A stretch of 35,141 nucleotides of DNA from Bacillota bacterium (GCA_023410575.1 JAEYPP010000064.1:1-35141), one strand, 5' to 3'; positions 7,656 through 14,842 are shown, numbered from the stretch's first letter. Notes: generated from the sequence alone by a model not told the origin. Made by a program: numbers and translations.

Positions 7656-8133
7656 GATTCCTCCTTCCGATATCGTAAGTAAAATGTGGAATCGAACGTC
7701 CATCAATGATTGATTGTGCCATATAATCATTCGTTGCTCCCATTCTCTCATAAAATCCAACTGCTTGTGTGCTTGTAACAAAATTTATCGATTGAATCTT
7801 GTGTTCTTCACACCAATTGATCATATGATCCCACATTAGGTTTCCATACCCCTTACCTAGATATGATACTTCGACATAAAAATACTCCAATTCCCAGCTA
7901 TCAGCATCTCTCATTAATCCCCAAAAAGCAACTGGATTCGTATCATTCCATAAGACAAAAACTGGATTTTGTCTTATAAACTGCTCGGTTATATTAAATA
8001 CTTGATCAAAGACGTCCATAAAGTTTTCGTTATAACCCCAATGCGCCTCTGATTTATGAGCCAATAAGCGTAACTTTGATACATCACTTGGTATAGCACG
8101 TATAAAATCTTGCATCTTACAATTCATATTCAT
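7648..8133 (-). CDS. GNAT-family N-acetyltransferase
   Basis: A 161-residue protein with the Gcn5-related acetyltransferase fold. The acyl-CoA pyrophosphate loop is seen in YVEVSYLGKGYGNLMWDHMI (V..xxGKGYG) and the C-terminal strand-helix in INFVTSTQAVGFYERMGA. The ATG at 8133 follows AGGATAG; two more in-frame ATGs lie within seven codons. It is the first gene of the operon and its stop lies inside the start region of the LuxE-family gene. The acceptor is unknown. Co-transcription with an acid-activating and reducing pair suggests it acylates a small molecule in the same pathway, which is inference. Confidence 0.8.
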   Translation of the reverse strand: MNMNCKMQDFIRAIPSDVSKLRLLAHKSEAHWGYNENFMDVFDQVFNITEQFIRQNPVFVLWNDTNPVAFWGLMRDADSWELEYFYVEVSYLGKGYGNLMWDHMINWCEEHKIQSINFVTSTQAVGFYERMGATNDYMAQSIIDGRSIPHFTYDIGRRNHE

Positions 8134-8164
8134 ATGTATCTATCCTATCATATTTTTTTCTCTA

Positions 8165-8276
8165 TTTTCCTATAATAAGCCATTGATATCACGTAGCTGT
8201 ACTAATCAGAATTTATTAACTGTTTTCCTATAATAACCATTTAAATCCCATATTTATACTAATCATCATATTTATT
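8165..8276 (-). repeat. Tandem 58-bp direct repeat upstream of the GNAT-LuxE-LuxC operon
   Basis: Two imperfect copies (8165-8217 and 8223-8276, period 58) share TTTTCCTATAATAA at one end, TACTAATCA in the middle and TTTATT at the other end, with more divergence between. The nearer copy begins 32 bases upstream of the GNAT start. Read on the minus strand each copy carries a TTATTATAGG box that could act as a -10 or an operator. Duplicated promoter or regulator-binding units are the simplest explanation. Confidence 0.6.
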
Positions 8277-8318
8277 TTACTATATACCCAAGTTACTGTC
8301 TATAGTTACCAAACGTAA

Positions 8319-8360
8319 AAGGTCTCACAAAACCTAGCTTCTATGGTTTTGTGAGACCTT
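8319..8360. terminator. Strong 16-pair hairpin, probable terminator
   Basis: AAGGTCTCACAAAACC (8319-8334) pairs perfectly with GGTTTTGTGAGACCTT (8345-8360) around a ten-base loop. The minus strand continues TTACGTTTGG, the plus strand CTTTCATGG, so the T-run is weak either way. It lies where transcripts from the decarboxylase operon would end, and upstream of the GNAT promoter region. Confidence 0.55.
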
Positions 8361-8364
8361 CTTT

Positions 8365-8541
8365 CATGGGGCTGTCGCACTAAGGGCAGTATGAATAAAG
8401 AATGAAGGACGATGGTATATTTTCTTCGGCGCTACGCTCACAAGCCCCACAAAGTGCGTGTGGGGACTTGTAAGGCACTCCGAAAAATACCATCGCCCTT
8501 CATTCTTTTATACAATATTCAGCTAGTACGACAGCCCCATG
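8365..8541. mobile_element. MITE-like palindromic element, 177 bp
   Basis: The ends are perfect 13-base inverted repeats: CATGGGGCTGTCG (8365-8377) and CGACAGCCCCATG (8529-8541). The interior is also largely self-complementary, for example GAATGAAGGACGATGGTAT against ATACCATCGCCCTTCATTC, with an apical CCCCACA/TGTGGGG stem, so the whole element can fold into one long hairpin. The palindromic CATG at each edge could be a 4-bp target duplication around GGGCTGTCG ends, which resembles the termini of IS1182-like elements. There is no transposase, so it would be a non-autonomous element. The family link is from memory. Confidence 0.6.
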
Positions 8542-8577
8542 AAAAATTCTCCGCAGGATGCGCACTACGCTACGCGC

Positions 8578-8636
8578 GGAACAAAAGTTGTGCTTGTAAA
8601 TTGCTCGTGAGAGTGTGCGAAGCACACTTTTGTTCC
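8578..8636. repeat. Imperfect inverted repeat next to the MITE-like element
   Basis: GGAACAAAAG plus TTGTGC (8578-8593) pairs with GCACAC plus TTTTGTTCC (8622-8636) with one bulge, and the 3' arm holds its own GTGTGC-GAA-GCACAC hairpin. It lies between the 177-bp palindrome and the hairpin after the decarboxylase operon. Parts resemble the stretch at 25880-25960, suggesting a dispersed intergenic repeat. Confidence 0.45.
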
Positions 8637-8644
8637 TCATTCAT

Positions 8645-8680
8645 AACAAGGAAAAGTTCGCCAAGCGTACTTCTCTTGTT
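8645..8680 (-). terminator. Hairpin just past the decarboxylase operon
   Basis: AACAAG with GAAAAGT (8645-8657) pairs with ACTTCTCTTGTT (8669-8680) with one bulge, and the tip holds CGC-CAA-GCG. It lies 16 bases past the stop of the last gene of the operon. On the minus strand no T-run follows, so its strength as an intrinsic terminator is uncertain; it may rather protect the 3' end. Confidence 0.5.
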
Positions 8681-8695
8681 GATTACAATTTAATT

Positions 8696-10108
8696 TTATA
8701 CTGGATAAGCCTTATTCTTAGTATCAGCAGCAGTAACATCTACCTTAGTCTGTTGAGCCTGTCTGTATTTAAAGAAATCCATCGCCACTTGTGGGAATAG
8801 TGCATAAGATAATACGTCTTCATCCTGTTGTTTCCATTGAGCCATTTCTTTTTCAATAATAGCTAATTCTGGTTGTAATAAGTCAGCTGGACGACAGCTA
8901 ATTGGTATTCTATCCCCAATCACCTTTTTCTGTACTTCAGGATTGAATGGCATTACTGTCTGACCGTATTCACCACTGAAAATTGCCTTAGTCTCTTTTG
9001 TTACCATCTTATATCTTTCCCCAGCTAAAACATTAAGAACAGCTTGTGTACCAACAATCTGACTACTTGGAGTAACTAGTGGTGGGTCACCAAAATCTTT
9101 ACGAACACGAGGGATTTCTTTTAATACATCATAGTATTTATCCTCTGCGTTTTGCTCTTTTAACTGAGATACTAAGTTACTTAACATACCACCTGGTACT
9201 TGATATAACAATGTTTTAATATCAACGCCCATTACTTTTGGATTTAACAAACCACTCTTTATGGCTTCTTCTTGAATTGGACGGAAATAATCAGCGATAT
9301 CAGCAAGTAAATCTTGATCCAAACCAGTATCGTATTGCGTACCCTTAAATGTTTCCACCATAACTTCAGTAGCTGGCTGACTCGTACCCATAGCAAATGG
9401 TGACATTGCTGTATCAATAATATCACAACCTGCTTCAACTGCCTTTAAGTAAGTCATACCTGCAACACCAGAGGTATAATGCGTATGTAAATCAACTGGA
9501 ATCTTAACCTCACCTTTGATTGCTGTTATTAAGTTCGTAGCTTCATATGGAACTAATAATCCAGCCATATCCTTGATACAGATAGAATCAGCACCCATCT
9601 CTTCTACTTGTTTTGCCATCTTCACATAATAGTCAATCGTATAAGCTTCTCCTAAAGTATAGGAAATCGCAATCTGCGCATTACCTTTTTCTTTATTTGC
9701 TGCTTTTACTGCACACTCTAAGTTTCTTAAGTCATTGAATGCATCAAAGATACGAATAATATCAATACCATTTGCAATTGATTTCTGAACAAAATATTCT
9801 ACTACATCATCAGCATAGTGACGATATCCTAAGATATTCTGACCTCGAAATAACATCTGTAACTTTGTATTTTTAAATCCTTTTCTTAATATTCTTAGTC
9901 TTTCCCAAGGATCTTCTTTTAAGAAACGTAAGGACGCATCAAACGTTGCACCACCCCAACATTCAACTGCATGATATCCAACCTTATCCATCTTTTCGAT
10001 GATAGGTATCATTTGCTCTGTTGTCATTCTGGTTGCAATTAACGACTGATGTGCATCACGTAACACAGTCTCGGTAATCTTTACCGGTCTTTTAGCTTGT
10101 TCTGCCAT
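8696..10108 (-). CDS. Oxaloacetate decarboxylase alpha / transcarboxylase 5S-type carboxyltransferase subunit
   Basis: A 470-residue HMGL-like TIM-barrel carboxyltransferase that exchanges CO2 between carboxybiotin and pyruvate/oxaloacetate. Landmarks are TETVLRDAHQSLIATRMTTE near the N-terminus, GATFDASLRFLKEDPWERL, the MLFRGQNILGYRHYADDVV segment, SICIKDMAGLL with the conserved lysine, and the metal-binding VDLHTHYTSGVAG. The PYC_OADA-type C-terminal domain follows, but the protein stops at VDVTAADTKNKAYPV and has no biotinyl domain; the biotin carrier is encoded separately three genes earlier. It is the last gene of the operon, 88 bases after the beta subunit, a gap that contains a weak GGAAGG/CTTCC hairpin. 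Annotation as pyruvate carboxylase subunit B is an alternative. Confidence 0.88.
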   Translation of the reverse strand: MAEQAKRPVKITETVLRDAHQSLIATRMTTEQMIPIIEKMDKVGYHAVECWGGATFDASLRFLKEDPWERLRILRKGFKNTKLQMLFRGQNILGYRHYADDVVEYFVQKSIANGIDIIRIFDAFNDLRNLECAVKAANKEKGNAQIAISYTLGEAYTIDYYVKMAKQVEEMGADSICIKDMAGLLVPYEATNLITAIKGEVKIPVDLHTHYTSGVAGMTYLKAVEAGCDIIDTAMSPFAMGTSQPATEVMVETFKGTQYDTGLDQDLLADIADYFRPIQEEAIKSGLLNPKVMGVDIKTLLYQVPGGMLSNLVSQLKEQNAEDKYYDVLKEIPRVRKDFGDPPLVTPSSQIVGTQAVLNVLAGERYKMVTKETKAIFSGEYGQTVMPFNPEVQKKVIGDRIPISCRPADLLQPELAIIEKEMAQWKQQDEDVLSYALFPQVAMDFFKYRQAQQTKVDVTAADTKNKAYPV

Positions 10109-10196
10109 AGTTCAACCTCCATAAAAGATTCTTTAGGGAAGGACATTGACATCTTCCTTCCTTCCGAATCAAATTTTATTATTTCATAATAATATT

Positions 10197-11351
10197 TTAT
10201 AAGAATATAGCCATGAATACACCAGCAGCAACTGCAGTACCAATAACACCGGCTACGTTAGGTCCCATCGCATGCATTAATAAAAAGTTTGTAGGGTCTG
10301 CTTCCGAACCAACCTTTTGGGATACACGTGCTGCCATCGGAACTGCCGATACACCTGCAGAACCAATTAATGGATTTACTTTTCCATGTGTTAGCTTGCA
10401 CATTAGCTTTCCTAATAATACACCGCCAGCAGTACCTAGTGCGAAGGCTACTAAACCTAGTGCAACAATCTTTAATGTATCAACTCGTAAGAATGCCTCT
10501 GCACTTGTTGTTGCACCAACCGATGTACCTAATAAGATTACTACGATATACATTAATGCATTCGATGCTGTTTCTGTTAACTGTTTTACAACACCACTTT
10601 CTTTAAATAAGTTACCGAGCATTAACATACCAACAAGTGGAGCTGTTGTAGGTAAAATCATTACTACTACAACTGTAACGACAATAGGGAATAGTATTTT
10701 TTCTAACTTGGAAACAGGACGTAACTGTTCCATCTTAATTTCACGTTCTTTTTTCGTTGTTAATAGTTTCATAATCGGTGGTTGAATAATTGGAACTAAA
10801 GACATATAGGAATAGGCCGCTACGGCAATTGCACCCATATACTCTACTTGTCCAAGTTTACCAGCTAAGAAAATGGAAGTAGGACCATCCGCTCCACCAA
10901 TAATTGAGATTGCGGCAGCTGCCTTGTCATTAAAGCCCATCAATATTGCTAAAAGGTAAGCGCCAAAGATACCGAGCTGTGCAGCAGCACCTAATAAAAA
11001 GCTTGTTGGATTTGCAATCAATGGACCAAAGTCTGTCATTGCACCAACACCTAAGAAAATCAGAGATGGTAAAAGACTCCACTCATCTAATTTAAAGAAG
11101 TAATACAACAAACCACCAGCATTTTCAATACCATTAGCATCTACGAATGGTTTTGCCATAATGTCTGGGAACATATTAACTAATAACATACCAAATGCAA
11201 TTGGTAATAACAAAAGTGGTTCGTATCCCTTCTTAATTGCAAGATACAAAAATATAAAAGCTACGACAATCATCAAATAATTGCCCCAAGTAAGGCTAGC
11301 AAATGCTGTCTGATTAGCCAATTTTTGTAGCGTTTCTAATATGTAATCCAT
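10197..11351 (-). CDS. oadB: Na+-translocating decarboxylase beta subunit
   Basis: An integral membrane protein that decarboxylates carboxybiotin and couples this to Na+ export. The start I choose is the ATG at 11351 (MDYILETLQKLANQ, 384 residues), which has a perfect AGGAGG eight bases ahead; the frame is open 19 codons further. About ten hydrophobic segments are visible. Family signatures include LLPSLIFLGVGAMTDFGPLI, NPTSFLLGAAAQLGIF, the AAAAISIIGGADGPTSIF helix with its functional Asp, and GSAGVSAVPMAARVSQK and NFLLMHAMGPNVAGVIG near the end. It follows the biotin carrier gene by about 80 bases and is encoded in the same unit as the gamma subunit. Confidence 0.94.
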   Translation of the reverse strand: MDYILETLQKLANQTAFASLTWGNYLMIVVAFIFLYLAIKKGYEPLLLLPIAFGMLLVNMFPDIMAKPFVDANGIENAGGLLYYFFKLDEWSLLPSLIFLGVGAMTDFGPLIANPTSFLLGAAAQLGIFGAYLLAILMGFNDKAAAAISIIGGADGPTSIFLAGKLGQVEYMGAIAVAAYSYMSLVPIIQPPIMKLLTTKKEREIKMEQLRPVSKLEKILFPIVVTVVVVMILPTTAPLVGMLMLGNLFKESGVVKQLTETASNALMYIVVILLGTSVGATTSAEAFLRVDTLKIVALGLVAFALGTAGGVLLGKLMCKLTHGKVNPLIGSAGVSAVPMAARVSQKVGSEADPTNFLLMHAMGPNVAGVIGTAVAAGVFMAIFL

Positions 11352-11432
11352 ATTGAGTAACCTCCTAAAAACAGAAACACTTAATCGTTCTGTCATGAAT
11401 TTTAGCAAGAAATCATTACACTTGCATTACCA

Positions 11433-11807
11433 TTAGTTTAATGTAGCTAATGCATCACCAGCCTCAACAGTAGAACCAACTGCTACATTAATACTTGCAA
11501 CGGTACCATCATTAGGAGCAACAATTTCATTCTCCATCTTCATAGCTTCAAGAACCATAAGAACTTGACCTCTCTTTACGGCTTGACCTACGCTAGCTTT
11601 TACGTCAAGAATCTTTCCTGGCATTGGAGAAGTAACCTTAACTGAGCCTTGTGTACTTGCAGTAGCTTTTGGTGCACTAGCCTTTGGTGCTGCTTTCGGA
11701 GCTGTCTTTGGAGTTGCTACTGGTGCTGCAACAGGTGCAGTAGCTACGCCTTCCTCTACTGATACTTCATATACATTTCCATTTACCGTAATTGTATAAT
11801 TTTTCAT
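11433..11807 (-). CDS. Biotin carboxyl carrier protein of the decarboxylase complex
   Basis: A 124-residue carrier when started at the ATG at 11807 (MKNYTITVNGNVYEVSVEEG), which has AAGGAGG upstream; the frame is open ten codons further but that part overlaps the previous gene's end. The order is typical: an N-terminal beta region (1-22), an Ala/Pro/Lys-rich flexible linker (about 25-55) and a C-terminal biotinyl domain (SPMPGKILDVKASVGQAVKR onward) with the biotin-lysine in VLEAMKMENEI. The carrier shuttles CO2 between the carboxyltransferases and the membrane beta subunit. A biotin ligase is not in the window. Confidence 0.93.
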   Translation of the reverse strand: MKNYTITVNGNVYEVSVEEGVATAPVAAPVATPKTAPKAAPKASAPKATASTQGSVKVTSPMPGKILDVKASVGQAVKRGQVLMVLEAMKMENEIVAPNDGTVASINVAVGSTVEAGDALATLN

Positions 11808-11829
11808 TATGAAATCCTCCTTCATGTAT

Positions 11830-12237
11830 TTAGGCATTTTGCCATTTCGATCTATTTATCTTTTTAATACTTCGAACGAATAGTCCATTGGCTGGCACAA
11901 CATTACCTTGTGCTTCTTCATAGGAATGAATGGCTGCTGTTATCACTGCAACCAACTCAAGGTCATCGGATAATTCCTCTTCTTCTACTTCCATTGTAAC
12001 TACATGTTCTGGTTCTGATGTTGCATCCTGACCATTGGCAAGCTCTTTCTTTTTCTTTAATTTCGTCTCAACCTTATTAATGATTTTAAAACAGGAAATC
12101 AAACCACAGATTAACCATAATGATGCAAATACAACTGCTAACCCCATTACAGAATTTAAAAGTGCAGTATTCATTCGTTCACTTAATGGTTTATTCCCAA
12201 CTTCTGTAGCGAGCAAAACAATTTGATTTATTCCCAT
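11830..12237 (-). CDS. Decarboxylase gamma subunit (OadG family)
   Basis: A 135-residue protein with one membrane helix at about 26-50 (ALLNSVMGLAVVFASLWLIC), a basic stretch right after it (KVETKLKKKKE) and an acidic, flexible tail ending in KKINRSKW. This is the layout of the OadG family, which anchors and assembles the soluble subunits on the membrane pump. The gene starts 15 bases past the carboxyltransferase stop and ends 22 bases before the biotin carrier start, placing it firmly in the operon. Sequence conservation in this family is low, so size, topology and position carry the call. Confidence 0.85.
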   Translation of the reverse strand: MGINQIVLLATEVGNKPLSERMNTALLNSVMGLAVVFASLWLICGLISCFKIINKVETKLKKKKELANGQDATSEPEHVVTMEVEEEELSDDLELVAVITAAIHSYEEAQGNVVPANGLFVRSIKKINRSKWQNA

Positions 12238-12252
12238 AGTTTCACCTCGTCA

Positions 12253-13686
12253 TTAAACCGTGCCATGCTTTTTGCTTGGACGGCTCTCTCTCTTTGTAAA
12301 TAACATCTCAAATGCATAAACTATATGTTGACGTAAGGAATCCGCTTCAACAATTGCATCTATGTAACCACGTTTTGCAGCCGAAACTGCACTCTGCTGC
12401 GTTTCGTCATATTCTTTTGCAATTTCTGCTTGTGCATTCGTATCATCTGGGCACATAATCTGAGCGGCTAAAGCAGCATCCATCGTACCAATCTTGGCAC
12501 CTTCTAATGCAAATACCATATCAGCACCAATATGCTTGGAATTCATTGTTATATAAGCACTACCAAATGCTTTCTTCGTTATTATATTAACCTTTGGAAC
12601 AGTAGCGTTTGCAAAAGCATACGTTAGTTTTGCAGCTGCTATGCTAATAGATTTAGCATCATTAATTGTTGCGCTATATCCAGAAACATTGGTTAAAGTT
12701 AATACCGGAATATTAAAAGCATCACAAAAAGCCACAAACTTCTCAGCTTTATAGCATCCAGCAGTGGTTAATACATCGTCATATTTTGTTGTTGCTTTTC
12801 CATTCTCATCTACAATCTCAGTTCGGTTTGCGATAGCACCAACTGTCATACCATTTAAACGAATAAAACCAGTTACCATTTCTTTGGCATATGTACCCTT
12901 TACTTCAACAAATACCCCATTGTCTGATAAATCTTTTAATGCCAAAGTTACATCATCCAATTCAGAGGATAGATTGTCCAAACTACGATTTAAATCATCA
13001 GAACACTCTTCATAAGAAGCATCATCTTCGTTGTTAGCAGGAATCATCATAACTAATTCTCTTACCTTGTTAAGGACAGTTACTTCATCTTCACCAACAA
13101 AATCAACCACTCCAGCTTCCGCCATAAAGTCAGCTGCAGCAGTATTACATTTTGCTATATTATTCCCAGTAATTGCATTTGGCGTATGAACAAATAGTTT
13201 AGCATTTTTTGCTTCCATAAATACAAAATCTGATAAAGATGCAGAAACTGCACTGCCACCACCACATGTACCTAAAACTACTGTTATCTGTGGAATAACA
13301 CCAGATGCTAAGGATTGTTTCAAGTAAATATCTCCAAATCCAGCCAATGCATCTGTTGCTTCCTCCAAACGTAAACCTGCACAATCAACTAAGCCGATTA
13401 TTGGAGCTCCAACTTTCATAGCAAGATCATAAAGATTTGAAATTTTCTTTGCATGCATCTCACCCATTGTACCATTCAATGTTTTTCCATCCTGACTATA
13501 AACATAGACTGGATTTCCATCAATTACTCCATAACCTGTAATTACTCCATCAGATGGTGCTTCTTTTTGTTGCAAATTGAAATCTGTGCTTCTTTTTGTA
13601 ACTAATGCACCAACTTCAACAAAACTATTGTCGTCAAGCAAAGTTGTAATTCTTTCCCTTGCTGACAATTGCGCTGTATTACTCAT
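12253..13686 (-). CDS. CoA-ester carboxyltransferase (methylmalonyl-CoA decarboxylase alpha / 12S type)
   Basis: A 477-residue acyl-CoA carboxyltransferase of the PccB/MmdA family with two crotonase-like halves. Signatures are SARERITTLLDDNSFVEVG at the start, GKTLNGTMGEMHAKKI, GLVDCAGLRLEEATDAL, VLGTCGGGSAVSASLSDF in the first half, and LTLTNVSGYSATIND and KKAFGSAYITMNSKHIGAD in the second; the end is SKKHGTV. It would take CO2 from a CoA ester (methylmalonyl-CoA is the usual guess) to biotin. It is the first gene of the operon, with GGAGG ahead of the ATG and a strong promoter at 13746-13774. It is shorter than many homologues and has FGSAY where YGGAY is usual, so the substrate is open. 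Confidence 0.85.
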   Translation of the reverse strand: MSNTAQLSARERITTLLDDNSFVEVGALVTKRSTDFNLQQKEAPSDGVITGYGVIDGNPVYVYSQDGKTLNGTMGEMHAKKISNLYDLAMKVGAPIIGLVDCAGLRLEEATDALAGFGDIYLKQSLASGVIPQITVVLGTCGGGSAVSASLSDFVFMEAKNAKLFVHTPNAITGNNIAKCNTAAADFMAEAGVVDFVGEDEVTVLNKVRELVMMIPANNEDDASYEECSDDLNRSLDNLSSELDDVTLALKDLSDNGVFVEVKGTYAKEMVTGFIRLNGMTVGAIANRTEIVDENGKATTKYDDVLTTAGCYKAEKFVAFCDAFNIPVLTLTNVSGYSATINDAKSISIAAAKLTYAFANATVPKVNIITKKAFGSAYITMNSKHIGADMVFALEGAKIGTMDAALAAQIMCPDDTNAQAEIAKEYDETQQSAVSAAKRGYIDAIVEADSLRQHIVYAFEMLFTKRESRPSKKHGTV

Positions 13687-13745
13687 ATTTAGGCCTCCAT
13701 TTTATATAATATAAAAAAAGTAAAACCAAATTTTTGCCAATTATA

Positions 13746-13774
13746 ATTATAGTACTGAAAGGATAAAGATGCAA
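13746..13774 (-). promoter_or_regulatory. Promoter of the decarboxylase operon
   Basis: On the minus strand TTGCAT (13769-13774) and TATAAT (13746-13751) are separated by 17 bases. Transcription would start near 13739, leaving a leader of about 50 bases before the ATG at 13686. No operator or riboswitch is evident. Confidence 0.7.
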
Positions 13775-14118
13775 GATTTATTTTGATATTTTGTTAATTA
13801 TAATCAATTTTTATACTTTTCACCACAATATTTAGTATTTTATGTCTTTTTATTTACTTCTCATGTCATAATCTTTTATAACATTTTACGACTAATTAGT
13901 AATTACTCCATATTTCTCATTATAATCATAAAAATTCAGATATGAGGTTAAGATTACGCTAAGAATGAAAAAGAATGTATATTTAACTAAATGACTTAAC
14001 GAATGCATTATCTAGCCATCCAATAGAAACGAACTTGATTGGTTTATCAGAATGTGCCTCTTTCCATTGCTCTGCTGCAATTCGTCCCATCTCTTCAGAA
14101 ACGAAAATAAGATTATAC
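13775..14118. other. AT-rich gap with a gene remnant
   Basis: About 340 bases between the decarboxylase promoter and the recX terminator. Besides the short C-terminal remnant at 13983-14116, listed separately, it is very AT-rich and holds no gene or clear structured RNA that I can recognise. Confidence 0.5.
13983..14116 (-). pseudogene. C-terminal gene remnant, family not recognised
   Basis: The minus strand encodes about 44 residues ending at a TAA stop, including FVSEEMGRIAAEQWKEAH and FVSIGWLDNAFVKSF. The composition is protein-like (balanced, with a plausible amphipathic helix and strand), but there is no start codon or ribosome binding site: the frame emerges directly from the T-run of the recX terminator. 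It is best read as the tail of a gene whose body was deleted when recX-recA came to lie next to it. Confidence 0.4.
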
Positions 14119-14119
14119 T

Positions 14120-14163
14120 AAAAAAGCACTCAAGTTACAAATAAATTCATAACTTGAATGCTT
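14120..14163 (-). terminator. recA-recX terminator
   Basis: AAGCACTCAAGTTA (14124-14137) pairs with TAACTTGAATGCTT (14150-14163), thirteen Watson-Crick pairs plus one wobble. On the minus strand six T follow at once (14120-14125, partly in the stem). It lies 14 bases past the recX stop. Confidence 0.88.
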
Positions 14164-14176
14164 CTCATCAATCTTT

Positions 14177-14842
14177 TTATTCCATATCTGGATCAAATAA
14201 TAAGACTTTCCGTATATTAGCCAAAGAAAATCCTTTACGATATAAGCTTGCTGTAAGCTTCATTAAATCCTCCTTAGAGTAATCACTGACTGGCTTTCCT
14301 TTTCTCTTCACTATCTTTTGAATTGCCAACACCTCAGGATTCTCAACCTCTGCTTCCTCTTTCGTACCAACCCATTGTTGTTCTTCTTTATGCCTTAACA
14401 TAAATTCAGAATATGCTTCTTCCACAATTTCTTTGGATACTCCTTTTTGATAAAGAGAATAACAAATCTGCTTTTTACTCTTTGTACTACTACGCATGCA
14501 AATAAAATTCGTTGCAAAACGTAAATCATCCAAATAGTGAAACTTCTTTGTATATGTTACTGCCTGTGAGACAATCTGTTCAGAAAAATCCCTCTGCAAT
14601 AGCTTAGCTCGCAAATCTGCTTCACTACGATCCATACGTTCTAGCAATTCCAAAGCTTTTTTCTTCGCATAAAGCAATACCTTATCATGCATAATTCGAT
14701 CAAATAAAGCATCACTAATAATCTGTTTTTCTTCTAAGTGAAGTTCACTAATATCGCTACGATACAACCAAAATTTATCTTCTCCTTCGATGTACACCCA
14801 TCGACGGTTCTTATCTAAAACCTCAATCTGAGAAATATACAT
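14177..14842 (-). CDS. recX: Regulatory protein RecX
   Basis: A 221-residue RecX, which modulates RecA filament growth and activity. The helical repeats are recognisable: KALELLERMDRSEADLRAKL LQRDF-type first repeat (LxxRxxSxxELxxKL pattern), VTYTKKFHYLDDLRFATNFI with the typical Y-x-DD-x-x-x-A, and a C-terminal SLYRKGFSLANIRKVL repeat. An N-terminal ~60-residue portion resembles other clostridial RecX proteins. It begins eight bases after the recA stop, so the two genes share a transcript that runs into the terminator at 14120-14163; expression should therefore follow the LexA-type control at the recA promoter. Confidence 0.88.
   Translation of the reverse strand: MYISQIEVLDKNRRWVYIEGEDKFWLYRSDISELHLEEKQIISDALFDRIMHDKVLLYAKKKALELLERMDRSEADLRAKLLQRDFSEQIVSQAVTYTKKFHYLDDLRFATNFICMRSSTKSKKQICYSLYQKGVSKEIVEEAYSEFMLRHKEEQQWVGTKEEAEVENPEVLAIQKIVKRKGKPVSDYSKEDLMKLTASLYRKGFSLANIRKVLLFDPDME

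Larger units (their letters stand above)
8134..8695. other. 560-bp non-coding region rich in repeats and hairpins
   Basis: Between the divergently ordered ends of two operons (both minus strand) there is no convincing gene. From left to right it holds a 58-bp tandem repeat, a 16-pair hairpin, a MITE-like palindrome and two further hairpins, each listed separately. Open frames on the plus strand across 8412-8800 run through palindromic DNA, lack ribosome binding sites and are not credible genes. Confidence 0.7.

Noticed and set aside
6534..7781. A longer LuxE-family protein starting at 7781
   Set aside because: The first 42 codons overlap the GNAT gene in another frame and read as its shadow; the ATG at 7655 has the GGAGG site and gives the normal family length.
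8412..8800. Two plus-strand open frames of 93 and 61 codons
   Set aside because: They run through the MITE-like palindrome, the adjacent hairpins and into the 3' end of the carboxyltransferase gene. They have no start signals.
10213..10785. A 190-codon open frame on the plus strand inside the beta-subunit gene
   Set aside because: It is an antisense shadow of oadB. The Thr/Ala/Pro-rich product mirrors the Gly/Val/Ala codons of the membrane protein and there is no ribosome binding site.
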